From assembly GCA_036265675.1 (NCBI GenBank), contig DATAOP010000057.1, positions 1 through 64,000 of the forward strand: 64,000 nucleotides of DNA, given 5' to 3'. Position 1 is the first letter of the stretch. Every line of letters begins with the position of its first letter. The stretch comes from VRUE01 sp036265675. GTDB lineage: Bacteria > Actinomycetota > Thermoleophilia > Solirubrobacterales > 70-9. Positions 23,405-31,982 of this stretch are shown piece by piece. The notes below the pieces were generated by a model. That model did no database searches and was not told the DNA's origin. It was given only the letters and a program-made list of their open reading frames with translations. Both the position numbers and the translations under genes were made by a program.

Positions 23405-24068
23405 CGCCCGGGCCATCCTCTTCGACATCGACGGCACCCTGCTGGTGACCGGCGGCGCCGGCGGGGTCGCCTGGCAGCGGGCGTTCAGCGAGCTGCACGG
23501 GATCGAAGCGAACGTCGCCGAGCGCACCGATGCCGGCATGACCGACCCCGAGATCGCCGCGATCATCTTCCGCGAGGTGATCGGGCGCGAGGGTGACCAG
23601 GCCGAACGCGCGAGGGTGATGGGTGCCTACCTCCGCCACCTGCCCGACGCCATCGCCGAGTCCGACGGCTACCGGCTGATGCCGGGGGTCGAGCCGGTGC
23701 TCGACCGGCTGATCGACGCCGGGATGCTGCTCGGGCTCGTCACCGGCAACGTCGAGGCGGCCGCCCACATCAAGCTCGCCCGCGCCAACCTCAACCGCTT
23801 CTTCAGCTTCGGCGGCTACGGGTCGGACTCCGCCGACCGGACCGAGCTAACGAGGGCGGCTCTGCGCCGCGGCGAGCTGGTCTCCGGCGGCACCCTCGGC
23901 GGAGGCGGCTGCTTCTCGGTCGGCGACACGCCGCGCGACGTCAGGGCCGGCCACGGCGCCGAAATCAAGGTCGTCGGGGTCGCCACCGGCAAATACTCGG
24001 TCGACGAGCTGCGCGAGTCCGGCGCCGACTGGGCGATCGAAACGTTGGAGAGCGGTTTCCCCGATTAG
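23397..24068 (+). CDS. HAD-superfamily hydrolase (phosphoglycolate phosphatase-like)
   Basis: A 223-residue phosphatase. Motif I FDIDGTLLVTGG (nucleophile Asp and acid/base Asp), motif II LVTGN, motif III Lys (probably in the ARANLNRFF region) and motif IV SVGDTPRDVRAG are all present, with a helical cap of type C1. It probably hydrolyses a phosphorylated metabolite, such as 2-phosphoglycolate or a sugar phosphate. It ends the tkt-tal-pgi-cydAB chain. Its TAG shares 4 nt with the stop of the convergent methyltransferase gene. Confidence 0.85.
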   Translation: MSDARAILFDIDGTLLVTGGAGGVAWQRAFSELHGIEANVAERTDAGMTDPEIAAIIFREVIGREGDQAERARVMGAYLRHLPDAIAESDGYRLMPGVEPVLDRLIDAGMLLGLVTGNVEAAAHIKLARANLNRFFSFGGYGSDSADRTELTRAALRRGELVSGGTLGGGGCFSVGDTPRDVRAGHGAEIKVVGVATGKYSVDELRESGADWAIETLESGFPD

Positions 24069-25273
24069 CGATGCAGCTCGCAGCGGGCCTGGTAGATCGA
24101 GGTGAAGCCCGACTCGAACCCATTGCGGGCGGCCCGCAGGTAGAGGCGCCAGACCCGGACCCGTTCGGGGCCGGCGAGACGGACGGCCTCGTCGATGTTC
24201 TCGTCGAGGCGGCGCGCCCAGTGACGCAGGGTCTCGGCGTAGTCGGGGGCGAAGTCCTCGACGTGGTGGGTGACGAACCCGGCCCGTTCGAGCGCCAGCA
24301 GGTTGCGCGATAGGTGAAGGGGGGCGGCGTCGGGGAAGACGTAGCGCTCGGAGAACGCGCCGGCCTCGGAGTCGGTGTGGCGGAGGCGGGTGATCCCGTG
24401 GTTCAACAGGCGCCCGCCCGGCTCGAGCAGTCCCGCGAGGGTGCGGGCGTAGACATCGATCTGCGCCGCGCCGACGTGCTCGACCATCCCGATGCTGGCG
24501 ATCGCGTCGAATTTCTCGCCGCGTAGGTCGCGGTAATCCATGACCCTGATCTCGACCCGGTCGGCAACCCCGGCCTCCTCCGCCCGCTGCCTCGCCCGCT
24601 CCGCCTGGGGCGGGGAGAGGGTGATGCCGACGACGCTGACGCCGTGCCTGGTCGCGGCCCAGAGCGGGAAGCTTCCCCAGCCACAGCCGACGTCGAGCAC
24701 CCGCTCGCCCTCGCGCAGGGCCAGCTTGCGGCAGACCGTCTCGAGCTTCTCCTCCTGCGCCTCCTCGAGCGTCTTTGCCCCGCGCGAGAAGATCGCGCAG
24801 GAGTAGGTCATCGAGTCGTCGAGGAAGAGCGAGAAGAACTCGTTCGAGACGTCGTAGTGGTGGCGGACCGCCCGCTCGTCGCGCTCCTTGCTGTGGCGGC
24901 GGCCGCTCGGGCGCAGCTCCGCCGCCGGCCGCCGCGGAGGGCGGGTGAGCCCGGTCGCCCGCACGGCGCCGAGCAGCAGCGCCCGCTTGTCGGCACCCTC
25001 GAGCGGCGGCGGCTGCCAGCTGTTCAGCAGCTCGATCACGGCATCCATGTCGTCGACCTCGATCTCGCCGCTGACGTAGGCGCGGCCGAGGCCGAGCTGC
25101 CCTGGCGCCATCAGCGCGTGGGCTGCCGCGCGGGGGGAGCGGACGAAGAAGGTCGGCCCCGACCCGTTGCTCGCCGGGACCCGGGTGCCGTCCCAGAACT
25201 CGACCGTGAACGGCCGCTCCGGAATCCGCGCCTCGATCTCGCGGCGCAGCCTGGCTGTATCGGCAAAGGGCAT
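24065..25273 (-). CDS. cyclopropane-fatty-acyl-phospholipid synthase family methyltransferase
   Basis: A 402-residue SAM-dependent enzyme that methylenates or methylates double bonds of membrane lipid acyl chains. An N-terminal ~130-residue lipid-binding domain precedes RHHYDVSNEFFSLFLDDSMTYS and the SAM loop VLDVGCGWGSFPLWAA; GITLSPPQ and IASIGMVEHVG are typical of Cfa. Its neighbour across the divergent promoter is a fatty acid desaturase, which would provide the cis double bond. The ATG is 11 nt after TAGTCT. I leave the symbol blank because Cfa, UfaA and mycolic acid-type paralogues are not separable here. Confidence 0.88.
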   Translation of the reverse strand: MPFADTARLRREIEARIPERPFTVEFWDGTRVPASNGSGPTFFVRSPRAAAHALMAPGQLGLGRAYVSGEIEVDDMDAVIELLNSWQPPPLEGADKRALLLGAVRATGLTRPPRRPAAELRPSGRRHSKERDERAVRHHYDVSNEFFSLFLDDSMTYSCAIFSRGAKTLEEAQEEKLETVCRKLALREGERVLDVGCGWGSFPLWAATRHGVSVVGITLSPPQAERARQRAEEAGVADRVEIRVMDYRDLRGEKFDAIASIGMVEHVGAAQIDVYARTLAGLLEPGGRLLNHGITRLRHTDSEAGAFSERYVFPDAAPLHLSRNLLALERAGFVTHHVEDFAPDYAETLRHWARRLDENIDEAVRLAGPERVRVWRLYLRAARNGFESGFTSIYQARCELHR

Positions 25274-25284
25274 CGCTTGCCCCG

Positions 25285-25328
25285 AGACTATCCGTCCCTT
25301 GCCTGTTGACGGCTCAGCGGCCTATGAT
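25285..25328. promoter_or_regulatory. divergent promoters, Cfa-like gene / desaturase
   Basis: Minus strand TAGTCT (25290-25285) precedes the Cfa-like ATG by 11 nt. On the plus strand TTGCCT (25299-25304), an 18-nt spacer and TATGAT (25323-25328) form one of the clearest sigma-A-type promoters in the window, with the desaturase ATG 10 nt after the -10. The two lipid-modifying genes therefore share one control region. Confidence 0.6.
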
Positions 25329-25338
25329 CGCGCGCACA

Positions 25339-26283
25339 ATGTCAGGCGACGGCCCCCGCCCATCCGACATACAGCCGGTAGAGAACGAGACCCGCGACCG
25401 GATCATCACCGGCCTCGTCACCCTCGTCCCGTTCGTCGCGATCGGGCTCGCCGGGTGGCAGGTCTGGGGCGAGGCATTGCACTGGAGTGATGTGTTCCTG
25501 TTCGTCGGGATGTACCTGCTGACCGGTCTCGGGATAACGGTCGGCTTCCACCGCCACCTCACCCATCGCAGCTTCAAGGCGAAAACCTGGCTGCATGGCC
25601 TGCTGGCGATCCTCGGCTCCGCTGCGATCGAGGGGCCGGTGATCTCCTGGGTCGCCGACCACCGCAAGCACCACACCTTCTCCGACGAAGAGGGCGACCC
25701 GCACAGTCCCCACGTCGACCACGGCCACGGGTTCAGGGGCGCGATGCGCGGCCTGTTCCACGCCCACATGGGCTGGCTCTTCATCCACACCCAGCGCGGC
25801 AACAGGGAGCGTTTCGCGCCCGATCTGCTCAAGGACCCCGTGATCAATTACGTCGACCGAACCTTCCTGCTCTGGGCGATCCTCGGTCTCTTCATCCCAT
25901 TTGCGCTGGGCTGGGTCATCGGCGGCACCCTGTTTGCGGCGGTTACCGGCCTGCTCTGGGGCGGACTGGTCAGGGTCTTCGTCCTCCACCACTTCACCTA
26001 CAGCATCAACTCGCTCTGCCACGTCTTCGGCAAGCAGGAGTACGAGACGACGGACGAGTCGCGCAACCTTGCCCTGATCGCGATCCCGACTCTCGGCGAG
26101 GCATTCCACAACAGCCACCACGCTTTCCCGACCTCCGCCACCCACGGACTCGGTCGCTGGCAGCTGGACGTTTCGGCCCTCGTGATCGACGGCCTCGAGA
26201 GGGCCGGGTTGGTTTGGGACGTCGTCCGCGTCTCGCCCGAGCGGATGGCCGCCAAGGCCGCCCCCCTGACGCGGTCCCCCTAA
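25339..26283 (+). CDS. acyl-CoA / fatty acid desaturase
   Basis: A 314-residue di-iron membrane desaturase inserting a cis double bond (usually delta-9) into acyl chains. The three histidine boxes are HRHLTH (71-76), HRKHH (108-112) and HNSHH (257-261), with four hydrophobic helices between. I choose the ATG just after the TATGAT promoter; an earlier in-frame TTG at 25306 lies inside the promoter and is unlikely. An oxygen- and electron-donor-dependent reaction is expected. Its TAA shares 4 nt with the stop of the convergent membrane protein gene. Confidence 0.9.
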   Translation: MSGDGPRPSDIQPVENETRDRIITGLVTLVPFVAIGLAGWQVWGEALHWSDVFLFVGMYLLTGLGITVGFHRHLTHRSFKAKTWLHGLLAILGSAAIEGPVISWVADHRKHHTFSDEEGDPHSPHVDHGHGFRGAMRGLFHAHMGWLFIHTQRGNRERFAPDLLKDPVINYVDRTFLLWAILGLFIPFALGWVIGGTLFAAVTGLLWGGLVRVFVLHHFTYSINSLCHVFGKQEYETTDESRNLALIAIPTLGEAFHNSHHAFPTSATHGLGRWQLDVSALVIDGLERAGLVWDVVRVSPERMAAKAAPLTRSP

Positions 26284-28655
26284 GGGATTTCGGGAGCTTC
26301 GTACCAGTCGATCCAGCGGTCGCAGGCCGCGCTCAACGGCACCGTGCGCTTCTTCCCCGCGCGGACCGCAACGATGTTGGCGACGTGGGCGCTGCCGTCG
26401 TAGCCGCTGAGCTTCTGGAGAGTGCTCGGTTCGGCGGCGGTGACGGTGAACCGGACCGGGCCGCCGTCGCTGTCGATTTCCCCGGCGGGCCAGAACTGGC
26501 CGTCGTTGGCGAGGCTGATCGTGTTCGGCCGCTGGCCGTCGAGGGCCGGCTCGAGCGTCCGGCGGAAGCCGGGTGCGCTCAGGGTCAGCTCGAACGGCGA
26601 GAAGTACTGGAGTGAGAGCCGCCAGCGGCCGGGTCCGAGACTCAGCGTCTGCGCGGTGCTCTCGCCGGTCCGCAGGACGTCGCCGGTGCTCCAGTGGGTC
26701 TTGGCCCCGAAGACGCTGTCGGGGAAGACCGCGGCCCGGCCCCGGCTGGCGAGCAGGATCCGGATCTCGGGCGCGTCGCAGCCCGCGATCGAGCCGGCGT
26801 TGGTCCCCTCGAGCAGAACCCGCCGCCGGGCCGGCGCGTCGCCGACCCGTTCCCAGAGGATGAAGGACCGGGTCGCCGCGATCCGGCGGAAGCTCGGCGG
26901 CGCCTGGCTGTTCCAGGCCGCCCGGCCGGTGATCAAATAGGGAAAGCGGTCGAGGGTGCCCTTGGTGAACGAGTCGAAGTCGATCGGGCTGTAGGCGTCG
27001 CCGGTGTCGAACGGCTTTTCCGGATTCGGCGAGATCGCCGGGTCGGGGAACTCGACCAGCGGCACGTGGGTGTCGGCGCCCAGCAGCTCGTAGGCCGCGT
27101 AGCGGTCCTGCCCGGCGTAGAGGACCGGCTTGCCGTGCAGGATCGGGAGGAATGACTGCAGCTCGGAGCCGTGCCCCGGCGGTCCGACCGGGCCATCGCG
27201 GAGGACCATGAAGCTCGAGTAGGCGGCGCCGCCGATGAAGACGACCGCGAGCGCGGTCCAGGCGATCCGGGCGGCGCCGACGGGCGCATCGGTGATCTCC
27301 GAGAGCAGCGGGCGGGCGGCGATCAGCATCGCCAGCGGCGCCGCGATCATCAGCGCCTTGGCCTGTGAGTAGTCGCCGGTGAACGGGAGCGAGACGAGGT
27401 AGAGGAGGGCGCAGGCGGCGAACGCGATCGGGACCGCGAGGTCGCGCCGGCGCAGCCACCAGATCGCGCCGGCAGCGACCGCGGCGCCGCCGATCGCCCC
27501 CGCCAGCCAGGTCAGGTCGGCCTCGCCGGGAGCGTCGAGACGGTAGTTGGGCGACCACCAGACCCCCAGCGCCTCGATCGGCGAGACCGGGCCATAGGTG
27601 TTGCTCCCCGCGACCCGGTTGAAGCCGGCGCCGAAGCCGAGCGGGCCGACGAGGGTGAGGACGGCGAGGGCGGCGAGCACGACCAACCCGATCAGGGTCG
27701 CCGGGCGCAGCAGGAAGCGGATCACCGATCGCGGCGCCAGCGCCCGCCGCGTCGCCGGCAGCGCGAGGCTCCAGAGGGCGACGACGGCGATCGGCCAGGC
27801 GAGGCCGGCGAAGCTGTAGGCGAACAGGACGCCGCCCGCGATCGCCAGCCAGGGGAGGCAGTAGCCAAGCCGCGCCACCGCACCGCGCGGGATCGGCGCC
27901 GGGTCGCGCAGCGCCAGCGCGACCGCGAGGACGAAGAGGGCCTCGGCGGTCTCCTTGAAGGCGCCCTGGGCGTAGTAGGACGCGGCGAGGTAGGAGACGG
28001 CGACGAGGACCGCGCCGAGCACGCGGCGCGCCGGCCCCAGCCTCGGCAGCGCCGCCAGAGCGGTCAGCGCGGTCAGGATCCCGATCGCGAGGATCTCGCC
28101 GACGAACGCCTGCCCGAGCCCGATCCCCGGGACCGCGGCGGCGGTGTCGGCGATCGCGTGCGGACCCAGCGGGTAGCCGGATTCCGGCGGCGGCCCGAAC
28201 CCGCTCCGCAGCCACTCCGCCCAGGCGAGGTGGAGGCCGAGGTCGTTGTTGAACCCGACCCCGAGCAGCCCCCACCTGCCGCTGATCGCGAACGGGATCG
28301 AGAGCACGGCGGCGGCGGCGATCGCGACCAGCAGCCCCCAGAGGACGACGTCGCGCTCGCCCTCGACCAGCCTGCGCCGTTCCCCAGGGTCGGCATCGTC
28401 GGGCGTCGTGGCGCGCGCCGGGAAGAGGACGAGAACCACCGCCGCGGCGGCGATCAGCAGGACCAGCGCCAGCGCCGAGGTGGTGGCGTGGCCGGGACCG
28501 CGGGCCGGCAGGCCGGCGGCCGCGACCAGCGCCGCGAAGCCGACCGCGGGCTCGAGCCAGGTCCAGCGCGGCTGTCCGGCGAGCGAGAGCAGGGCGCGGC
28601 CGACGAGGAGCGAGGCGGCGCAGATCAGTGCCGCCGAGACGTAGGTCGCGAGCAT
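26280..28655 (-). CDS. large polytopic membrane protein, possible GT-C glycosyltransferase
   Basis: A 791-residue protein. The first ~480 residues contain about 12 hydrophobic helices with short loops, including an early extracytoplasmic loop NNDLGLHLAWAEWL that resembles the acidic loop of GT-C enzymes. The last ~300 residues form a soluble, probably extracytoplasmic domain with no transmembrane segment. The architecture resembles ArnT/Pmt-like polyprenyl-sugar-using transferases, but no diagnostic motif is certain. TAGGTT (28671-28666) lies 10 nt before the ATG. Confidence is high for the gene and low for the activity. Confidence 0.6.
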   Translation of the reverse strand: MLATYVSAALICAASLLVGRALLSLAGQPRWTWLEPAVGFAALVAAAGLPARGPGHATTSALALVLLIAAAAVVLVLFPARATTPDDADPGERRRLVEGERDVVLWGLLVAIAAAAVLSIPFAISGRWGLLGVGFNNDLGLHLAWAEWLRSGFGPPPESGYPLGPHAIADTAAAVPGIGLGQAFVGEILAIGILTALTALAALPRLGPARRVLGAVLVAVSYLAASYYAQGAFKETAEALFVLAVALALRDPAPIPRGAVARLGYCLPWLAIAGGVLFAYSFAGLAWPIAVVALWSLALPATRRALAPRSVIRFLLRPATLIGLVVLAALAVLTLVGPLGFGAGFNRVAGSNTYGPVSPIEALGVWWSPNYRLDAPGEADLTWLAGAIGGAAVAAGAIWWLRRRDLAVPIAFAACALLYLVSLPFTGDYSQAKALMIAAPLAMLIAARPLLSEITDAPVGAARIAWTALAVVFIGGAAYSSFMVLRDGPVGPPGHGSELQSFLPILHGKPVLYAGQDRYAAYELLGADTHVPLVEFPDPAISPNPEKPFDTGDAYSPIDFDSFTKGTLDRFPYLITGRAAWNSQAPPSFRRIAATRSFILWERVGDAPARRRVLLEGTNAGSIAGCDAPEIRILLASRGRAAVFPDSVFGAKTHWSTGDVLRTGESTAQTLSLGPGRWRLSLQYFSPFELTLSAPGFRRTLEPALDGQRPNTISLANDGQFWPAGEIDSDGGPVRFTVTAAEPSTLQKLSGYDGSAHVANIVAVRAGKKRTVPLSAACDRWIDWYEAPEIP

Positions 28656-28688
28656 GGGAGGCGAGAACCTACCGCCTCGCGCGGGGCC

Positions 28689-29399
28689 TCAGAACTTCTC
28701 GGCCGCCGCTTCGAGCTTCTCGCGCAGGTTCTCGCCGCGGAGCGGGTCGCCGTGGCCGGTGGCGACGACCGCCGGCTCGAGCGCCGCCAGCTTGCGGACC
28801 GATTCCTTCGCCTTGGCGTGGTCCCACGCCCAGGCGGGGTGCGGGACGCTGACCTCCCCCTCGGGCAGCGGTTTGAGCCGGGTTGAGTCGACCAGGTAGA
28901 CGGTGTCGCTGACGAGCGCCACGCGGTCGCTCTCGCGCCAGAGCCCGATCAGCCCCGGGGCATGGCCGGGGAAGTGGACAACTCTGAACCCGGCGACGTC
29001 GTCCCCCTCGGAGACCGTGTCGTCGATCCTCACCGCGCCGCCGTCCCAGCGCCGCAGCAGGAAGGGGTAGATCCAGCGCACCGGCGCCACCGGCAGCTGC
29101 GAGAGGTCGAAGTAGGGGGGGATCGCCGCGTCACTTTCGGCGTCGGCGACCTCGTCGGGGTGACAGTGAACCGGGACTCCCATCGACGGCGCGGTGCCGC
29201 GGTGGTCGGCGTGGGCATGGGAGAGCACGACTCGGCGCAGGCCGCCGAGCCTCTCGGCCTCGGCGCGGGCGGCCCTCGCCATCGTCTTCGTCCCCGCCTC
29301 GTACTGGACGAAGCCGTCCCCGTCCTCGAGGAAGTAGATGTTCATCAGCCGGCGCTGATCGCCCTTCAGCAGCCAGACGCCGTCGGCGACTTTCTCCAC
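28689..29399 (-). CDS. MBL-fold metallo-hydrolase
   Basis: A 236-residue single-domain metallo-beta-lactamase-fold protein. The HxHxDH metal motif is SHAHADHRG (His61, His63, Asp65, His66), with further ligands expected at VHFPGHAPG and LVSDTVY. It is about 100 residues shorter than the MBL protein at 1120 and lacks its C-terminal extension. Substrate unknown. Start GTG sits 6 nt after a TAGGCT -10 box on the minus strand. It is divergent from the 49-residue membrane protein gene with only 22 nt between. Confidence 0.85.
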   Translation of the reverse strand: MEKVADGVWLLKGDQRRLMNIYFLEDGDGFVQYEAGTKTMARAARAEAERLGGLRRVVLSHAHADHRGTAPSMGVPVHCHPDEVADAESDAAIPPYFDLSQLPVAPVRWIYPFLLRRWDGGAVRIDDTVSEGDDVAGFRVVHFPGHAPGLIGLWRESDRVALVSDTVYLVDSTRLKPLPEGEVSVPHPAWAWDHAKAKESVRKLAALEPAVVATGHGDPLRGENLREKLEAAAEKF

Positions 29400-29405
29400 G
29401 GCCTC

Positions 29406-29415
29406 AGCCTATCCT
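29406..29415. promoter_or_regulatory. interlocked divergent -10 boxes, MBL gene / 49-aa gene
   Basis: The block AGCCTATCCT holds a minus-strand TAGGCT (6 nt before the MBL GTG) and a plus-strand TATCCT (6 nt before the small gene's GTG), sharing the central TA. The intergenic region is only 22 nt, so both mRNAs must be essentially leaderless and RNA polymerase cannot occupy both promoters at once. Confidence 0.5.
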
Positions 29416-29421
29416 GCGGTC

Positions 29422-29571
29422 GTGCCGACGCTGTGGAAGATCGGGCTGCTGGTGCTCATCGTTTGTCTCGTCGCCTCGATGGTGATTGGGATCATCCGGC
29501 TGGCGACGACGCCGACCGAGATCCTCGGTGACGGATTTCACGGTCTTCCCGCCCGCCATGGTGGACGTTAG
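29422..29571 (+). CDS. 49-residue single-pass membrane protein
   Basis: A short ORF starting GTG. Residues 5-26 (WKIGLLVLIVCLVASMVIGII) form one hydrophobic helix, followed by a short polar tail. Support comes from the hydrophobic pattern, the -10 box with leaderless spacing, and its position filling the gap before uspA. No family is recognised. It could be a small regulatory membrane protein or a spurious frame. Confidence 0.45.
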   Translation: MPTLWKIGLLVLIVCLVASMVIGIIRLATTPTEILGDGFHGLPARHGGR

Positions 29572-29607
29572 TATCACCGCGTCCAGCGACCAGAGACGGA
29601 GGCCGCC

Positions 29608-30051
29608 TTGTTCAAACGCATCGTTGTTGGGACCGATGGATCTGACACCGCGTCCCAGGCCGTGGCGAAGGCCTCCGAACTGGCGAAGCTCGTCGGCGCC
29701 GAGCTCAACATCGTCAGCGCCTTCGAGCCCGTCTCGAAGAACCGGCTGGCGGCCGAGCGAAGCGACGCGCCGGCCGACGTCCAGTACGAGATCAGCCCCA
29801 GCGAGGACGTCAACCTCACCCTCGAAGCTGCGGCGGCACCGGCCCGCAAGGAAGGGGTCGACGTCCACATTCATCCGGTTCAGGGCGATCCCTCCGACGC
29901 GATCATCAACACCGCCGAAAAAGTCGACGCCGACCTCGTCATCGTCGGCAACAAGGGGATGACGGGAGCGCGCCGCTTCATCCTCGGCAGCGTCCCGAAC
30001 AACATCTCTCATCACGCGCCCTGCAGCGTGATGATCGTCCACACGACCTAG
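29608..30051 (+). CDS. universal stress protein, UspA family
   Basis: A 147-residue UspA-fold protein, cytoplasmic and usually dimeric. The N-terminal strand FKRIVVGTDGSDTASQAV and the C-terminal ATP-binding signature GNKGMTGARRFILGSVPNN (GxxG...G-S/T) are intact, so it is of the ATP-binding subclass. Start TTG has GGAGG upstream. Likely induced in stationary phase or hypoxia in related actinobacteria; no operator is visible. Convergent with the subtilase gene after an 18-nt gap containing the palindrome GGCGCGCGCC. Confidence 0.92.
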   Translation: MFKRIVVGTDGSDTASQAVAKASELAKLVGAELNIVSAFEPVSKNRLAAERSDAPADVQYEISPSEDVNLTLEAAAAPARKEGVDVHIHPVQGDPSDAIINTAEKVDADLVIVGNKGMTGARRFILGSVPNNISHHAPCSVMIVHTT

Positions 30052-30069
30052 GCGCGCGCCGGATCGCGG

Positions 30070-31410
30070 TCAGCCGGCCGGTTCGGTGGCGCGGCCGGCG
30101 TCGATCAGCCCGGCCCCCTGCTGGACCCGGGGAAGGCCGATGCTGCGCGCGGTCCCGCCGAGGCGGGCGGCGACGGCGGTGGCGAGCTTTGCCCCCTTCA
30201 GCTTTGGCGGCAGAACGCCGGAGGCGAGGATCATCGCCGCGACTCCGGAGACGTGGGCGGCCGCCATCGAGGTGCCGACGTAGTCGCCGGGCTCGGCGAA
30301 CACCCGCGGGTTGCCGGACTTGAGCGTGACCTGGTAGATCGGACCGGTCAGGACCGAGGGGCAGCCGGCCGCCGGAGTGCCGCCACCGGGGGCGACGACG
30401 TCGACCCCCTTCCCGGTCAGCGAGTAGGCGCCGAGGCAGCCGCCCTGGGTGGTGCCGCCGACGCCGATCACGCCGGGCCCGGTCGCCGGTGGCGCGACGC
30501 AGGTCTCGGCGCCGAGGTTGCCGATCGAGGCCACGGTCACCACTCCCATGTGATGGGCGCGGCGCAGTTCTTCGTTGATCACCGGCACCCGCTTGCGGCA
30601 GCCGAAGTTGAAGCTCATGTTGATCACGTCGGCGCCGTGGTCGACCGCGAAGCGGATCCCGCGGGCGATGTCGTCGGCCTGGCCGCTCCCGAAGCGGTCG
30701 AGGACCCTGACCGGCATCAGCCCGGCGCGGTAGGCGAGCCCGGTCAGCGCGATGCCGTTGTTGGTCTTCTCGCCGATCGTCCCGGCGACGTGGGTGCCGT
30801 GGCCGTTTTCGTCCAGCGGCAGGCGGTCGTTGGCGACGAAGTCATAGCCCTTCACGAACTGGCCCGAGGCGAAGTCGGGGCTGCGGAGGAACTGCTTCCC
30901 GTTGTTGCGATAGGCGATCCCGGTGTCGAGCACCGCCACCTTCGTCCCCTGCGCGCCGGGGCGGCCGGCTTCCGCCAGTTGGCGCCAGGCGTCGATCGCA
31001 TCGATGCCGCCGCTCGAGGTCGGGGACTGGGGGGTGCTCTGCCCCTCCCAGGGCAGGAAGTTCCACTGCTTGCTGACCCAGCCCCCGGCGGCGCTGCTGG
31101 GGAAGGCGTCGAGCACCCCGGGGTCGTTGGGGATGCTCTGGAACGGCGGCTCGGAGGCGGTGGCGATGTAGTTCGGCTCGGCGTAGTCGACCCGCGGGTT
31201 GTCGCGCAGGGCGCCGGCGGCCTCCCGGACTCCGAGCCCACGCGGAAGGGCGACGGTCCGGCCGTGGGCTTCGCCCTCGAACTTGACGACGACCTGGCGT
31301 GGGGCGAAGCCGTGGGCCTGCGAGAGCCCTGTCGCGGCGACGGCCGGCGTCGCAGACGCGGCGCAGAGCAGGCCGAGGAGGGCTGTGAGGATGACGATGC
31401 GGCTACTCAT
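30070..31410 (-). CDS. secreted subtilisin-like serine protease (S8 family)
   Basis: A 446-residue exported protease. Signal peptide at residues 1-26, an inhibitor I9-like propeptide region (APRQVVVKFEGEAHGRTV), then the S8 catalytic domain with triad Asp162 (VAVLDTGIA), His204 (NGHGTHVAG) and Ser381 (GTSMAAAHVSG) and oxyanion Asn298 (SIGN). All residues are present, so it should be active outside the cell. The start ATG coincides with the signal peptide start; the frame is open further upstream but without similarity. No C-terminal anchor. Confidence 0.92.
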   Translation of the reverse strand: MSSRIVILTALLGLLCAASATPAVAATGLSQAHGFAPRQVVVKFEGEAHGRTVALPRGLGVREAAGALRDNPRVDYAEPNYIATASEPPFQSIPNDPGVLDAFPSSAAGGWVSKQWNFLPWEGQSTPQSPTSSGGIDAIDAWRQLAEAGRPGAQGTKVAVLDTGIAYRNNGKQFLRSPDFASGQFVKGYDFVANDRLPLDENGHGTHVAGTIGEKTNNGIALTGLAYRAGLMPVRVLDRFGSGQADDIARGIRFAVDHGADVINMSFNFGCRKRVPVINEELRRAHHMGVVTVASIGNLGAETCVAPPATGPGVIGVGGTTQGGCLGAYSLTGKGVDVVAPGGGTPAAGCPSVLTGPIYQVTLKSGNPRVFAEPGDYVGTSMAAAHVSGVAAMILASGVLPPKLKGAKLATAVAARLGGTARSIGLPRVQQGAGLIDAGRATEPAG

Positions 31411-31506
31411 TGCTGCGATCTCTGGTTGCGGTTCCCCTGCAATTGACGAGCTTGCCACAAAACACCGCGCGGCCAAAGAAGTTGTCGGTCGCAGATACTC
31501 CGGGGC

Positions 31507-31953
31507 ATGCCCGAGGAGAGGTTCATGCGACTGGCGATCGAGCGCGCCCGCGAGGCCGAGGGGCACGGCGACGTTCCGATCGGCGCCGTCGTCGTCCGCG
31601 CCGGCGAGCCGCTCGCGGCCGCCGGCAACGAGCGCGAGCTGCGCCGCGACCCGACCGCGCACGCCGAGCTGCTCGCGATCCGCGCCGCGGCCGAGGCGCT
31701 GGGCGGCTGGCGGCTGCCGGATACCACGCTTTACGTGACGCTCGAGCCGTGCGCGATGTGCGCCGGGGCGATCGTCCTCGCCCGGATCCCCGAGGTCGTC
31801 TTCGGCGCACCCGACCCGAAGGCGGGGGCGGCGGGGAGCGTGATGGACGTGCTCGCGGACCCGGCCCTCAACCATCGCCCGCGGGTCCGCGCCGGGATGC
31901 TCGAGGCCGAGTGCGCGGCGCTGTTGCGCGAGTTCTTCGAGTCCCGGCGCTGA
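31507..31953 (+). CDS. tadA: tRNA-adenosine deaminase / nucleoside deaminase
   Basis: A 148-residue zinc deaminase of the cytidine deaminase fold. HAE (residues 52-54) and PCAMC (81-85) supply the Zn ligands and catalytic Glu. The overall layout matches TadA, which makes inosine at position 34 of tRNA-Arg(ACG). GATACT lies 7 nt before the ATG, compatible with a leaderless transcript. A tRNA-Ser gene follows about 30 nt after its stop. Confidence 0.85.
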   Translation: MPEERFMRLAIERAREAEGHGDVPIGAVVVRAGEPLAAAGNERELRRDPTAHAELLAIRAAAEALGGWRLPDTTLYVTLEPCAMCAGAIVLARIPEVVFGAPDPKAGAAGSVMDVLADPALNHRPRVRAGMLEAECAALLREFFESRR

Positions 31954-31982
31954 GGCGGAGGCGGATACCCTTGAGTGGCCCT

